This document shows positions 34,500 to 43,263 of a stretch of 64,000 nucleotides of DNA, one piece after another; position 1 is the stretch's first letter; the number at the start of each line of letters is the position of its first letter. The stretch comes from Streptomyces venezuelae. GTDB lineage: Bacteria > Actinomycetota > Actinomycetes > Streptomycetales > Streptomycetaceae. The notes below the pieces were generated by a model that did no database searches, was not told the DNA's origin, and saw nothing but the letters and a program-made list of their open reading frames with translations. Location: contig NZ_CP029193.1 of the NCBI RefSeq assembly GCF_008642355.1, positions 310,001 to 374,000 on the forward strand. The letters run 5' to 3'. The position numbers were made by a program, and so were the translations under genes.

Positions 34500-34860
34500 C
34501 CGAGAGCCTGCCGCCGGCCTCGGCGGCCAGCCAGCGAATGATCACCATGCCGCGGCCGTTGTCCTGCTGGACCGCCGCGGGGAGACGTCTGGGGTAGCGC
34601 GGATGGCTGTCGGTGACGCCGATCCGCAGATGTTCGTCACGGTCGAGTTCGACGTCGACCGTGAAGGTGGGCGACTGTCCCAGGGTGTGCTGCACTGCGT
34701 TCGTGGCGAGTTCGGAGACGATCAGCCTGATCGTGTCGGCCACCTCCGCGTCGCCGGGCAGGCCCCATTCCGCGAGCACGCGCGAGACGTATTTCCGGGC
34801 GGCGGGGACCGAGGCAGGATCGCTCGGCAGGGTGACGGAGGCTTCCTGGTGGTCTGCCAT
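34408..34860 (-). CDS. RsbW-like ATP-binding protein (HATPase_c_2), putative anti-sigma factor
   Basis: 150 residues with the GHKL fold: N box VSELATNAVQHT and G1/G2-like VTDSHPRYP and DNGRGMVIIRWLA. The family comprises short stand-alone kinases of the RsbW/SpoIIAB type, very numerous in Streptomyces. Divergent from a DUF5753 regulator and a DUF397 gene, forming the whiJ-like three-gene arrangement found many times in these genomes. Confidence 0.88.
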   Translation of the reverse strand: MADHQEASVTLPSDPASVPAARKYVSRVLAEWGLPGDAEVADTIRLIVSELATNAVQHTLGQSPTFTVDVELDRDEHLRIGVTDSHPRYPRRLPAAVQQDNGRGMVIIRWLAAEAGGRLSVSPTDEGGKTVWIALPWRAPVRRTPRDAAH

Positions 34861-35132
34861 GGCGGCGCTGTCCCTTTCCCACCGGGACCGGTCTCCGACC
34901 CGCGGCGGATGACTCGAGGACAGTCCCGGACTGGTGCTTCGCGCCAGCCTGCCACTCCTTGGCCGGTCACGGGTGGCGATCCACCGAGATGTGCATATAT
35001 CTGTCGCTCGAAGCGGTGAACTCTGCTACGGCAGACCGTATTTGGGCGGGAGAGCGGTACTTCCTCTAATCTCGCCTACTGCCCTGCCCCGTCGCCGGGA
35101 AATCCGGCGGCTCCGTCCGAAAGGAGACGGGC

Positions 35133-35996
35133 ATGCAGTACGGCCCCGCGGTGCGCCGCCGTCAGCTCGGTGCCGAACTCCGCGCGCTGCGTGTGCACGC
35201 GGGACTCACGAGCAGCCAGGCCGCCGCCAGGGCCGGTTGGCACCAGTCCAAGGTGAGCCGGATCGAGACGGGCCGCAGTGGCGTGAAGGCCGCCGACGTG
35301 CGGCTGCTCCTCGATGTGTACCAGGTGCGGGACCCGCGCCTCAGCGAACTGCTCATAGCGTTCACCGGCGCCGACGACCCGGGCGCGGGACGCCACCACT
35401 GGTGGAAGGCGTACCGCGATCTGCTGCCCGCCACCTACCGCGACTTCATCAACCTGGAGTCGCAGGCGAGTTGGATGCGCACGCTGGAGACGACGGTGGT
35501 ACCGGGCCTGCTGCAGACGCCCGCGTACGCGCGTGCGGTCACCCGGGCGGCACTCGGCGGGGTGCCGGAGAAGCAGGTCGACGCGTTGGTCGAGGTCCGT
35601 CTCGCCCGCCAGGACGTGCTGCGCGCGGATCCGCCGCTGCGCCTGCACGTCGTCATGGACGAGGCGGTGCTGCGGCGACCGGTGGGCGGGGCGGAGGTTT
35701 TCGCCGAACAGTTGAATTGGCTACGACAAGCACCTCTTCTGCCCCACGTCGACCTGCAGGTGCTGCCGTTCGCCGCGGGTGAGCATGTAGGTCTGATCGG
35801 TTCTTTCGTTATTTTTTCATTTCCGGACATTGCTGATCTGGATGTGGTTGTTCTCGACCATTTGACGAGTAGCCTCTACCTCGAACGGAAAGAAGACCTC
35901 CAGGCCTACTCGGAGGCCTACTTGTCCCTTCAAGCACAAGCGCTCTCACCCGAGGACTCAACGGAATTCATCGCCGGGCTATGCGACGGCGCGTAA
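35133..35996 (+). CDS. XRE-type regulator with DUF5753 domain
   Basis: 287 residues. HTH at about 12-65 (LGAELRALRVHAGLTSSQAAARAGWHQSKVSRIETGR) and DUF5753 at about 105-285 (LETTVVPGLLQTPAYARAV). WhiJ-like regulator. ATG 35133 follows AAGGAGACGGGC. The stretch at about 35796-35905 is strikingly AT-rich with A/T third positions, unlike the rest of the gene, although the protein (SFVIFSFPDIADLDVVVLDH) is typical of the domain. Co-transcribed with the DUF397 gene. Confidence 0.92.
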   Translation: MQYGPAVRRRQLGAELRALRVHAGLTSSQAAARAGWHQSKVSRIETGRSGVKAADVRLLLDVYQVRDPRLSELLIAFTGADDPGAGRHHWWKAYRDLLPATYRDFINLESQASWMRTLETTVVPGLLQTPAYARAVTRAALGGVPEKQVDALVEVRLARQDVLRADPPLRLHVVMDEAVLRRPVGGAEVFAEQLNWLRQAPLLPHVDLQVLPFAAGEHVGLIGSFVIFSFPDIADLDVVVLDHLTSSLYLERKEDLQAYSEAYLSLQAQALSPEDSTEFIAGLCDGA

Positions 35997-36005
35997 GGAG
36001 GCACC

Positions 36006-36230
36006 ATGACCGCACTGCCTCGGTACGTACCTTCCAGCACGACACTCCAAGGTGCGCGGTGGCAGCGCAGCAGTTTCAGCAACGGAATGAACAACTGCGT
36101 CGAGGCCGCCACCCTCGACTCGGGTCCGCTGTCCGGCCTGTGCGCCGTGCGTGACTCGAAGAACATCGCAGGGCCGGCCCTGCTCGTCTCCCCCGGCCCC
36201 TGGGAGTCGTTCCTCAACAGCCTCCGGTAG
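36006..36230 (+). CDS. DUF397 protein, partner of the DUF5753 regulator
   Basis: 74 residues with the DUF397 signature [19 protein letters not shown] and VAVRDSK-like CAVRDSKN. The preceding stop TAA is part of the TAAGGAGG Shine-Dalgarno, so coupled translation is likely. Such proteins act with the DUF5753 partner in developmental switches of the whiJ/bldB type, and some behave as antagonists of that partner. Confidence 0.92.
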   Translation: MTALPRYVPSSTTLQGARWQRSSFSNGMNNCVEAATLDSGPLSGLCAVRDSKNIAGPALLVSPGPWESFLNSLR

Positions 36231-36262
36231 GTGGTTCCCGGCCCCCGGCGGGGCCCGGCACA

Positions 36263-37438
36263 CTATCGGTGCGCACTGCGGCTGATCACCCGTACGGCAC
36301 CGGCGATCTGCGCGTCGGTGAGGTCCGCGCGGGCGGTCAGCCGCAACCGCGAGATGCCGTCGGGCACCGATGGCGGCCTGAAGCACCCCACGGCGAGGCC
36401 GGCGGCCCGGCAGTCGGCCGCCCAGCGGACGGCCCGCTCGGGCGACGGCGCGCGCACGGAGACGACGGCGGCGTCGGGACGTACCGCCGAAAGCCCCTCG
36501 GCCGTGAGCCGCCGGTGCAGCTCGGCCGCGACCTCGCGGGCACGCACCGCGCGTGCGGGCTCGCGGCGCAGCAGGCGCAGGGCGGCCAGCGCGGCCCCGG
36601 CAGCGGCGGGCGCGAGACCCGTGTCGAAGATGAAGGTGCGGGCCGCGTTCACCAGGTGCTCGATGACACCGGCGGGGCCGAGCACGGCGCCGCCCTGGCT
36701 GCCGAGGGACTTGGACAGCGTGAGCGTGGCCACCACGTCGTCCGCGCCCGCGAGCCCCACGGCGTGCGGCGCACCCCGGCCGCCGTCGCCGAGCACGCCG
36801 AGACCGTGGGCGTCGTCGACGATCAGCCCCGCGCCGAACTCCCGGCACACCACGGCCTGTTCGGCGAGGGGCGCCATGTCGCCGTCCACCGAGAACACCG
36901 AGTCGGACACGAGGACGGCGGGTCCTGTGCCGTGGGCGTCCAGCGTCTTGCGCACGGCTTCGGGGTCGGCGTGCGGCACCACATGCGTCGTCCCACGCGC
37001 GAGCCGGCACCCGTCGATCAGGGACGCGTGATTGCCCGCGTCGGAGACGATCAGCGAACCGTGCGGGGCGAGCGCGGTGACGGCGGCGAGGTTCGCCGCG
37101 TAGCCGGAGGAGAAGACGAGGGCCGCCTCGAAGCCGCAGAACGCGGCGAGCTCACGCTCCAGTTCGGCGTGCAGCTCCGTGGAGCCGGTGACGAGCCGCG
37201 ATCCGGTCGCTCCGCCGCCCCACCGCCGGGCCGCGACGGCCGCGCCCTCGACGACCTCGGGGTGCCGGGTCAGGCCGAGGTAGTCGTTGCCCGCCAGATC
37301 GAGGAGCCCTTCGGGGTCCGCCGAGCGCGGGCGCAGGGTGCGGACGAGTCCGGCCTCCGCGCGCAGCCGCGCCTGCTCGTCGAGCCAGCCGAACGCCGCG
37401 GAGGACGCGCCCGTCAGAGGGTGCCTGTTTGTAGACAT
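36263..37438 (-). CDS. bioF: 8-amino-7-oxononanoate synthase
   Basis: 391 residues, PLP-dependent alpha-oxoamine synthase condensing pimeloyl thioester with alanine. PLP Lys in [13 protein letters not shown], Asp/His contacts in [11 protein letters not shown] and the [14 protein letters not shown] segment. ATG 37438 ([10 protein letters not shown]). Divergent from bioB-bioA-bioD, separated by 120 bp that must hold both promoters. Strand separation of bioF from bioBAD is common in streptomycetes. Confidence 0.95.
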   Translation of the reverse strand: MSTNRHPLTGASSAAFGWLDEQARLRAEAGLVRTLRPRSADPEGLLDLAGNDYLGLTRHPEVVEGAAVAARRWGGGATGSRLVTGSTELHAELERELAAFCGFEAALVFSSGYAANLAAVTALAPHGSLIVSDAGNHASLIDGCRLARGTTHVVPHADPEAVRKTLDAHGTGPAVLVSDSVFSVDGDMAPLAEQAVVCREFGAGLIVDDAHGLGVLGDGGRGAPHAVGLAGADDVVATLTLSKSLGSQGGAVLGPAGVIEHLVNAARTFIFDTGLAPAAAGAALAALRLLRREPARAVRAREVAAELHRRLTAEGLSAVRPDAAVVSVRAPSPERAVRWAADCRAAGLAVGCFRPPSVPDGISRLRLTARADLTDAQIAGAVRVISRSAHR

Positions 37439-37558
37439 TGCACAGACCTTAGTCGTCGGACCACCTGGCCAGGGTGTGGCGATACCCACACCTCAAACCG
37501 TTTCTGTTGTGCGAACTCTCCTTGGCCGGGGAGGCTGCCGTACGTAAGGATCAGCGCC

Positions 37559-38773
37559 ATGGACCTGCTGAACACGCTGGTGGACAAGGGGCTTCGGCGC
37601 GAGCTGCCGACCCGTGAAGAGGCGCTGGCCGTACTGGCCACCTCCGACGACGATCTCCTGGACGTAGTGGCCGCAGCCGGGAAGGTGCGGCGGCACTGGT
37701 TCGGGCGACGGGTGAAACTCAACTATCTGGTCAACCTCAAGTCGGGCCTGTGCCCGGAGGACTGTTCGTACTGTTCGCAGCGCCTCGGCTCCAAGGCCGA
37801 GATCCTCAAGTACACGTGGCTGAAGCCCGAGGAGGCCTCGCAGGCCGCGGCGGCCGGGGTCGCGGGCGGCGCGAAGCGGGTGTGCCTGGTCGCGAGCGGG
37901 CGCGGCCCGACCGACCGCGACGTGGACCGGGTGGCGAAGACCATCGCCGCGGTGAAGGAGCAGAACGAGGGGGTCGAGGTCTGTGCCTGCCTCGGTCTCC
38001 TCTCGGACGGGCAGGCGGAGCGTCTGCGGGGTGCGGGCGCGGACGCGTACAACCACAACCTCAACACGTCGGAAGCGACGTATGCGGACATCACCAAGAC
38101 GCACACCTACGCCGACCGCGTCGACACCGTCCAGAAGGCGCATGCGGCGGGCCTGTCCGCCTGCTCGGGCCTGATCGCCGGCATGGGCGAGAAGGACGAG
38201 GACCTAGTCGACGTCGTCTTCTCGCTGCGCGAACTCGACGCGGACTCGGTACCGGTCAACTTCCTGATCCCCTTCGAGGGCACGCCGCTGGCCAAGGAGT
38301 GGAACCTCACGCCGCAGCGCTGTCTGCGCATCCTGGCGATGGCCCGCTTCGTCTGCCCGGACGTCGAGGTGCGCATCGCCGGTGGCCGCGAGGTGCATCT
38401 GCGCTCCCTGCAGCCGCTCGCCCTGAACATCGCCAACTCGATCTTCCTGGGCGACTACCTGACCAGTGAGGGTCAGGCGGGCAAGGACGACCTGGCGATG
38501 ATCGCGGACGCCGGCTTCGAGGTCGAGGGCACGGACCAGGTGACGCTGCCGCGGCACCGCGTCGACGCGGCGGCCGGCTGTGGTGCGCACGAGGGCGGTG
38601 CCTGCGGTTCGCACGAGGGCGGCGGGTGCGGGCCCTGCGGGTCGGACGAGCCTGCCGCCGAGCCGGTGGACGAACCCATGGCCGAGCCCGTGGCGGATTC
38701 CAACGAGGCGCGCACGGACCTGGTGGCGGTACGCCGCCGGGGCGCGGGAACGGATCTGGCGCCCAATGCCTGA
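37559..38773 (+). CDS. bioB: Biotin synthase with a Cys/His/Gly-rich C-terminal tail
   Basis: 404 residues. Radical-SAM enzyme inserting sulfur into dethiobiotin. The 4Fe-4S cluster motif [10 protein letters not shown] and the SAM region YNHNLNTS are present, and further Cys of the auxiliary 2Fe-2S cluster can be seen. After the barrel, from about residue 338, comes a tail with [21 protein letters not shown], which looks metal- or cluster-binding and is absent from E. coli BioB (346 residues). ATG 37559. The bioA start overlaps by 8 bp. Confidence 0.95.
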   Translation: MDLLNTLVDKGLRRELPTREEALAVLATSDDDLLDVVAAAGKVRRHWFGRRVKLNYLVNLKSGLCPEDCSYCSQRLGSKAEILKYTWLKPEEASQAAAAGVAGGAKRVCLVASGRGPTDRDVDRVAKTIAAVKEQNEGVEVCACLGLLSDGQAERLRGAGADAYNHNLNTSEATYADITKTHTYADRVDTVQKAHAAGLSACSGLIAGMGEKDEDLVDVVFSLRELDADSVPVNFLIPFEGTPLAKEWNLTPQRCLRILAMARFVCPDVEVRIAGGREVHLRSLQPLALNIANSIFLGDYLTSEGQAGKDDLAMIADAGFEVEGTDQVTLPRHRVDAAAGCGAHEGGACGSHEGGGCGPCGSDEPAAEPVDEPMAEPVADSNEARTDLVAVRRRGAGTDLAPNA

Positions 38774-40055
38774 CCTCTCCACCGCGGATCTGCTCGCACT
38801 CGACCGGCAGCACGTCTGGCACCCCTACGGACCGATGCCGGGCCGCCAGGAACCCCTGGTCGTCGAGTCGGCGAGCGGCGTCCGGCTGCGCCTCGCGGGC
38901 AGTGGCACCGAACTGGTCGACGGGATGTCGTCCTGGTGGTCGGCGATCCACGGCTACAACCACCCGGTCCTCAACGAGGCGGTGCGCGGTCAGCTGGACC
39001 GCATGAGCCACGTCATGTTCGGCGGGCTCACGCACGAACCCGCCGTCTCCCTCGCGAAGCGTCTCGTCGACATGACGCCCGACGGTCTGGAGCACGTCTT
39101 CCTCTCCGACTCCGGGTCGGTCTCGGTCGAGGTCGCCGTCAAGATGTGCCTGCAGCACTGGCGCTCGCTCGGCCGCCCGGAGAAGCAGCGGATGCTGACG
39201 TGGCGGGGCGGCTACCACGGTGACACCTGGCAGCCGATGGCCGTGTGCGATCCCAAGGGCGGCATGCACGAGCTGTGGCAGGGCGTGCTGCCGCAACAGG
39301 TGTTCGCGGACGCGCCGCCGAGCGGGTTCGACGCGTACGAGGAGTCGTACGCCGAGCACCTCCACGAGCTCATGGGGCGGCACGCAGGCGAACTCGCCGG
39401 AGTGATCGTCGAGCCGGTGGTACAGGGCGCCGGCGGCATGCGCTTCCACTCCCCCGGCTACCTCCGCGCGCTGCGGGAGGCGTGCGACGCCCATGACGTG
39501 CTGCTGGTCTTCGACGAGATCGCGACGGGCTTCGGCCGTACGGGCGCGCTGTTCGCCGCCGACCACGCGGGGGTCACGCCCGATGTGATGTGCGTGGGCA
39601 AGGCACTGACCGGCGGTTATCTGTCGATGGCCGCGACGCTGTGCACGTCCCGGGTGGCCGACGGCATCTCGCGTGGCGAGGTGCCGGTTCTGGCGCACGG
39701 TCCGACGTTCATGGGCAATCCGCTGGCGGCCGCGGTGGCCGGTGCCTCGATCGACCTGCTGCTCGGTCAGGACTGGCACACCGAGGTCAAGCGGATCGAG
39801 GCGGGCCTGCGGGAGGGCCTGTCCGAGGCGGCCGCGCTCCCTTCCGTGCGGGAGGTCCGTGTCCTCGGGGCGATCGGTGTCGTCCAGCTCGACCACCCGG
39901 TGGACATGGAGGCGGCGACAAGGGCGGCGGTGCGCGAAGGCGTGTGGGTACGGCCGTTCCGCGACCTCGTCTACACGATGCCGCCGTACATCACGGGCGA
40001 CGACGACGTGGCACGGATCGCGCGCGCGGTGTGCGCGGCGGCGAAGGAGGGCTGA
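38766..40055 (+). CDS. bioA: Adenosylmethionine-8-amino-7-oxononanoate aminotransferase
   Basis: 429 residues, class III aminotransferase using SAM as amino donor. Substrate motif [34 protein letters not shown] and the PLP Lys in [12 protein letters not shown] 38766 overlaps bioB; bioD follows after 1 bp. Confidence 0.96.
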   Translation: MPDLSTADLLALDRQHVWHPYGPMPGRQEPLVVESASGVRLRLAGSGTELVDGMSSWWSAIHGYNHPVLNEAVRGQLDRMSHVMFGGLTHEPAVSLAKRLVDMTPDGLEHVFLSDSGSVSVEVAVKMCLQHWRSLGRPEKQRMLTWRGGYHGDTWQPMAVCDPKGGMHELWQGVLPQQVFADAPPSGFDAYEESYAEHLHELMGRHAGELAGVIVEPVVQGAGGMRFHSPGYLRALREACDAHDVLLVFDEIATGFGRTGALFAADHAGVTPDVMCVGKALTGGYLSMAATLCTSRVADGISRGEVPVLAHGPTFMGNPLAAAVAGASIDLLLGQDWHTEVKRIEAGLREGLSEAAALPSVREVRVLGAIGVVQLDHPVDMEAATRAAVREGVWVRPFRDLVYTMPPYITGDDDVARIARAVCAAAKEG

Positions 40056-40056
40056 C

Positions 40057-40791
40057 GTGACGGTGATCGTGGTGTCCGGCACGGGCACGGAGATCGGCAA
40101 GACGGTGACGACGGCCGCGGTGGCCGCGGTGGCCCGCGCGGCCGGGCGCAGCGTCGCGGTGCTCAAACCGGCGCAGACCGGGGTCGCCCCGGGCGAGCCC
40201 GGCGACGCCCAGGAGGTGCTGCGGCTCGCGGGTGACGGCATCACCACGCGTGAACTCGTGCGCTATCCCGAGCCGTTGGCACCGGACGTGGCAGCGCGGC
40301 GGTCCGGGCGGGCCCAGGTTCACCCGCGGGAGGTGGCCGACGCGGCCGCGAAGCTGGCGACCGAGCACGACCTGGTCCTGGTCGAGGGGGCGGGCGGGCT
40401 GCTCGTACGTCTCGACGACGAGGGCGGCACCCTCGCCGACGCCGCGCGGCTCCTCGGCGCTCCCGTGCTCGTCGTGGTGTCGGCGGGCCTCGGTTCGCTC
40501 AACACGACGCAGCTGACGGCGGAGGCGCTGCGGGCGCGCGGCGTGCGCCAGCTCGGTCCGCTGATCGGCAGCTGGCCGGCCGTCCCTGACCTGGCGTCCC
40601 GCTGCAACCTCGCGGACCTGCCGAAGGACGCGGGCTCGCCGCTGCTCGGCGCCGTCCCGGAGGGAGCAGGGGCGCTCGACGGCGCCGACTTCCGTGCGGC
40701 GGCGGCGAGTTGGCTGGGACCGGAACTCGGCGGCACGTGGGACGGCCCGTCCTTCGCCGAGCGTGAGGCGCCCGCGCCGCCCGCGCACTGA
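40057..40791 (+). CDS. bioD: Dethiobiotin synthetase
   Basis: 244 residues. P-loop [16 protein letters not shown] for the carbamate site and [12 protein letters not shown] start at 40057 follows GAAGGAGG. Closes the ureido ring of biotin with CO2 and ATP. Last gene of bioBAD. Confidence 0.95.
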   Translation: MTVIVVSGTGTEIGKTVTTAAVAAVARAAGRSVAVLKPAQTGVAPGEPGDAQEVLRLAGDGITTRELVRYPEPLAPDVAARRSGRAQVHPREVADAAAKLATEHDLVLVEGAGGLLVRLDDEGGTLADAARLLGAPVLVVVSAGLGSLNTTQLTAEALRARGVRQLGPLIGSWPAVPDLASRCNLADLPKDAGSPLLGAVPEGAGALDGADFRAAAASWLGPELGGTWDGPSFAEREAPAPPAH

Positions 40792-40930
40792 TGCGGTGAG
40801 CGGGACGGCGGGCGGGTGACTTCTGGACGCGGCCGATGAGACGCGTCCGCTCTGCGGGGTCGCCCGCCCGCCGACGGGGCACCATGGCGGTATCCGTCCC
40901 GTACGCCGAGGTCTCCTCCGAGGAGGGCCC

Positions 40931-41602
40931 ATGTCGCCGCGCTCAGCCAAGCCCAGGTCACGGGATGCCGTGCACCACCCCGTTTTCGCCCGCTTCTACG
41001 CCCGGCAGAGCGTGGCCGCCGAGCCCGTGATCGGCGCCCACCGCCGTGAGCTGCTCGCCGGTCTCTCCGGCCGGGTCATCGAGGTCGGGGCGGGCAACGG
41101 GCTCAACTTCGCGCACTACCCGGGAGCGGTCTCCGAGGTGGTGGCGATCGAACCGGAGCGTCTGCTGCGGCGGCTCGCGGTCGCCGCGGCGCTGCGCGCG
41201 GACGTGCCGGTGGATGTCGTGCCGGGCGCCGCCGAGGCGCTGCCCGTCAAGAGTGAGGCGTTCGACGCGGCCGTCGTCTCGCTGGTGCTGTGCAGTGTGC
41301 GGGACGTGCCGCGGGCGCTCGGCGAGCTCCACAGGGTGCTGCGGCCCGGCGGTGAGGTGCGGTTCTTCGAGCACGGCAGGGCGCCGGGGAAGGTGATGGC
41401 GACGACGCAGCACGTCCTGGACCGTACGGTGTGGCCGCCTCTGTTCGGCGGCTGTCACGTCGCGCGGGACACCCTGGCCGCTCTGCGCGAGGCGGGGTTC
41501 GAGCCGGGTGCGCACCGGCGCCTCCTGGTACCGGCGAAGGGGCCGAGGCTGCCCACGTCGTACTGCGTGCTCGGCACGGCCTACCGCCCCGACGTCCCCT
41601 GA
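40931..41602 (+). CDS. Class I SAM-dependent methyltransferase
   Basis: 223 residues. Motif I VIEVGAGNGLNFAHYP, motif II FDAAVVSLVLCSVRD and motif III LHRVLRPGGEVRFFEHGR. It belongs to the UbiE/Methyltransf_11 group, with the small-molecule or phospholipid-type C-terminus GGCHVARDTLAALREAGF. ATG 40931 follows GAGGAGG. Substrate unknown; not obviously part of the biotin cluster. Confidence 0.88.
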   Translation: MSPRSAKPRSRDAVHHPVFARFYARQSVAAEPVIGAHRRELLAGLSGRVIEVGAGNGLNFAHYPGAVSEVVAIEPERLLRRLAVAAALRADVPVDVVPGAAEALPVKSEAFDAAVVSLVLCSVRDVPRALGELHRVLRPGGEVRFFEHGRAPGKVMATTQHVLDRTVWPPLFGGCHVARDTLAALREAGFEPGAHRRLLVPAKGPRLPTSYCVLGTAYRPDVP

Positions 41603-41618
41603 AACACCGGCGGCCGGC

Positions 41619-42011
41619 TCACAGACTCCACAGGCGCAGCTGGTCCGCGATGGCGTGCACGCTCGCGCCGTCCTCCTTCACCAGCCGGGCGAGGTCGCGC
41701 ACCTGCTCGGGCGAGGTGACGACCTTGAGACCGCTGGAGACGAGGTAGGCGTAGGCGACGGAGGAGGCGAAGAGGGCGTTGGAGCGTTCGAGCGCCGGGA
41801 TGTGGAGGAGGACCTGGAGGAGCGCGGCGGCGCGGTCGTGCGGGGTTTCGTAGACGGGCACGCCGAATATCTCCGCCTCGTGTCTGCTCACGGCGGCGAC
41901 GAGTGCGCCCCAGTCGGTGACCTGGGGGTCTCCGGGCGTCTTGTGTTCCGCGATCATCAGGAGCCAGGCAAGGTCGATTCTGAGGTCCAACGGCTCAGCG
42001 ACGACCTTCAC
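41619..42011 (-). CDS. Fic/Doc-like toxin with a degenerate catalytic motif
   Basis: 130 residues, helical, Doc-sized. The segment LLHIPALERSNALFASSVAYAYL aligns with the Fic active-site loop (HxFxDGNxR), keeping His70 and Asn78 but not the acidic residue, Gly or Arg in their usual places. Doc phosphorylates EF-Tu and other Fic enzymes AMPylate targets; this variant may have another activity or none. It overlaps the preceding antitoxin gene by 17 bp, a usual toxin-antitoxin arrangement. Confidence 0.7.
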   Translation of the reverse strand: MKVVAEPLDLRIDLAWLLMIAEHKTPGDPQVTDWGALVAAVSRHEAEIFGVPVYETPHDRAAALLQVLLHIPALERSNALFASSVAYAYLVSSGLKVVTSPEQVRDLARLVKEDGASVHAIADQLRLWSL

Positions 42012-42243
42012 GCAGCGGGCGGCTGCCCTCGCGCTCCATGCCGAACTCCTCGGCGAAGACGGATTCGTACTGCTTCATGAAGTCGGCGGCGGCCTCGACG
42101 AAGGTGTGCCCGATTTCCCCGGCGTCCTGTTTGACCAGTTCTTCTATGTAGCGGTTCACGCTCATGCCCCGGGCCAGGGCGCGTTCCCGCGCGGCCCTGG
42201 CGGTGTCCTCGTCCACCCGTACGTTCAGCTGAGTCTTCGCCAT
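41995..42243 (-). CDS. Ribbon-helix-helix antitoxin
   Basis: 82 residues. The N-terminal beta-strand and helices KTQLNVRVDEDTARAARERALARGMSVNRYIEELV are MetJ/Arc/CopG-type DNA-binding. The C-terminal half (GHTFVEAAADFMKQYESVFAEEFG) probably neutralises the Fic-like toxin. ATG 42243, 8 bp from an inverted repeat that would be its operator. Confidence 0.85.
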   Translation of the reverse strand: MAKTQLNVRVDEDTARAARERALARGMSVNRYIEELVKQDAGEIGHTFVEAAADFMKQYESVFAEEFGMEREGSRPLREGRR

Positions 42244-42251
42244 ACCGTCAA

Positions 42252-42271
42252 GCTAGCGTCAGGGTGCTAGC
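42252..42271. promoter_or_regulatory. Paired GCTAGC palindromes upstream of the toxin-antitoxin operon
   Basis: GCTAGC at 42252-42257 and again at 42266-42271, 14 bp apart. RHH antitoxins bind pairs of short palindromes at such spacing. Confidence 0.55.
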
Positions 42272-42407
42272 ACGACAAGACCGCAAGGACCTTGTCCCTT
42301 ACATACGTTGCGGGGCCCGACCTCGGAGGGATACCGGACACCCGGCCAGCCCCACTACTCTCTGCGGGGTTACGGGAGTTGGTCCGGCCACAACCCAGGA
42401 GGCCGCC

Positions 42408-43250
42408 TTGTCCACACCTGCTTCGGCACCGTTCACGGACAGTTCGGAGCCCGCCGGGATCGCCGCGCGCGCCCGCGGCCTCACCAAGGCGTACGGCTCG
42501 GGCGAGACGACCGTGCTCGCCCTCGACTCGGTCGACGTGGACATCACGCGCGGGCGCTTCACGGCCGTCATGGGTCCTTCCGGGTCGGGCAAGTCCACGC
42601 TGATGCACTGCCTGGCCGGGCTCGACAGCGTGTCCGCGGGCCAGGTGTGGCTCGGCGACACCGAGATCACGGGGCTCAAGGAGCGCGAGCTGACCCGGCT
42701 GCGGCGCGACCGCATCGGCTTCATGTTCCAGTCCTTCAACCTCATCCCCACGCTCAACGCCCTGGAGAACATGACGCTTCCGATGGACATCGCGGGGCAG
42801 CGGCCCGACCGCGACTGGCTGGAGCACGTCATCGACACGCTGGGCTTGCGGGACCGGCTGAAGCACCGCCCGGCTCAGCTGTCGGGCGGTCAGCAGCAGC
42901 GCGTGGCCTGTGCGCGGGCGCTCGCCGCGAAGCCCGAGCTGATCTTCGCCGACGAGCCGACGGGCAACCTGGACTCGCGGGCCGGGCTCGAAGTCCTCGG
43001 GTTCCTGCGCGACGCGGTGGACCAGCTCGGCCAGACCGTGGTGATGGTGACCCATGACCCGAGCGCGGCGGGCCACTCCGACCTGGTCCTCTTCCTGGGC
43101 GACGGGCGGATCGTGGACGAGATGGCGCGGCCGACGGCGGACGCGGTCCTGGAGCGCATGAAGCGGTTCGACGTGTCGCACGCGGCACCCGCGGCGCCGC
43201 CGGGCACGCCGGACGTGCCCGGGGACCGTCCGTCCGGGCAGCAGAGCTGA
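42408..43250 (+). CDS. ABC transporter ATP-binding protein (LolD/MacB type)
   Basis: 280 residues. Walker A MGPSGSGKST, Q-loop FMFQSFNLIPTLNALEN, signature LSGGQQQR, Walker B ELIFADEPTGNLD and H-loop MVTHD. The LolD/MacB-specific FNLIPTL is present. TTG start at 42408 with AGGAGG 5 bp upstream. Operon with the FtsX-type permease 13 bp downstream. A C-terminal Ala/Pro tail of about 30 residues is extra. Confidence 0.93.
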   Translation: MSTPASAPFTDSSEPAGIAARARGLTKAYGSGETTVLALDSVDVDITRGRFTAVMGPSGSGKSTLMHCLAGLDSVSAGQVWLGDTEITGLKERELTRLRRDRIGFMFQSFNLIPTLNALENMTLPMDIAGQRPDRDWLEHVIDTLGLRDRLKHRPAQLSGGQQQRVACARALAAKPELIFADEPTGNLDSRAGLEVLGFLRDAVDQLGQTVVMVTHDPSAAGHSDLVLFLGDGRIVDEMARPTADAVLERMKRFDVSHAAPAAPPGTPDVPGDRPSGQQS

Positions 43251-43263
43251 ACGGGAGGCCGCG

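Noticed and set aside
37439..37558. BirA or BioQ operator between bioF and bioB
   Set aside because: No clear palindrome matching either type was found in the 120 bp.
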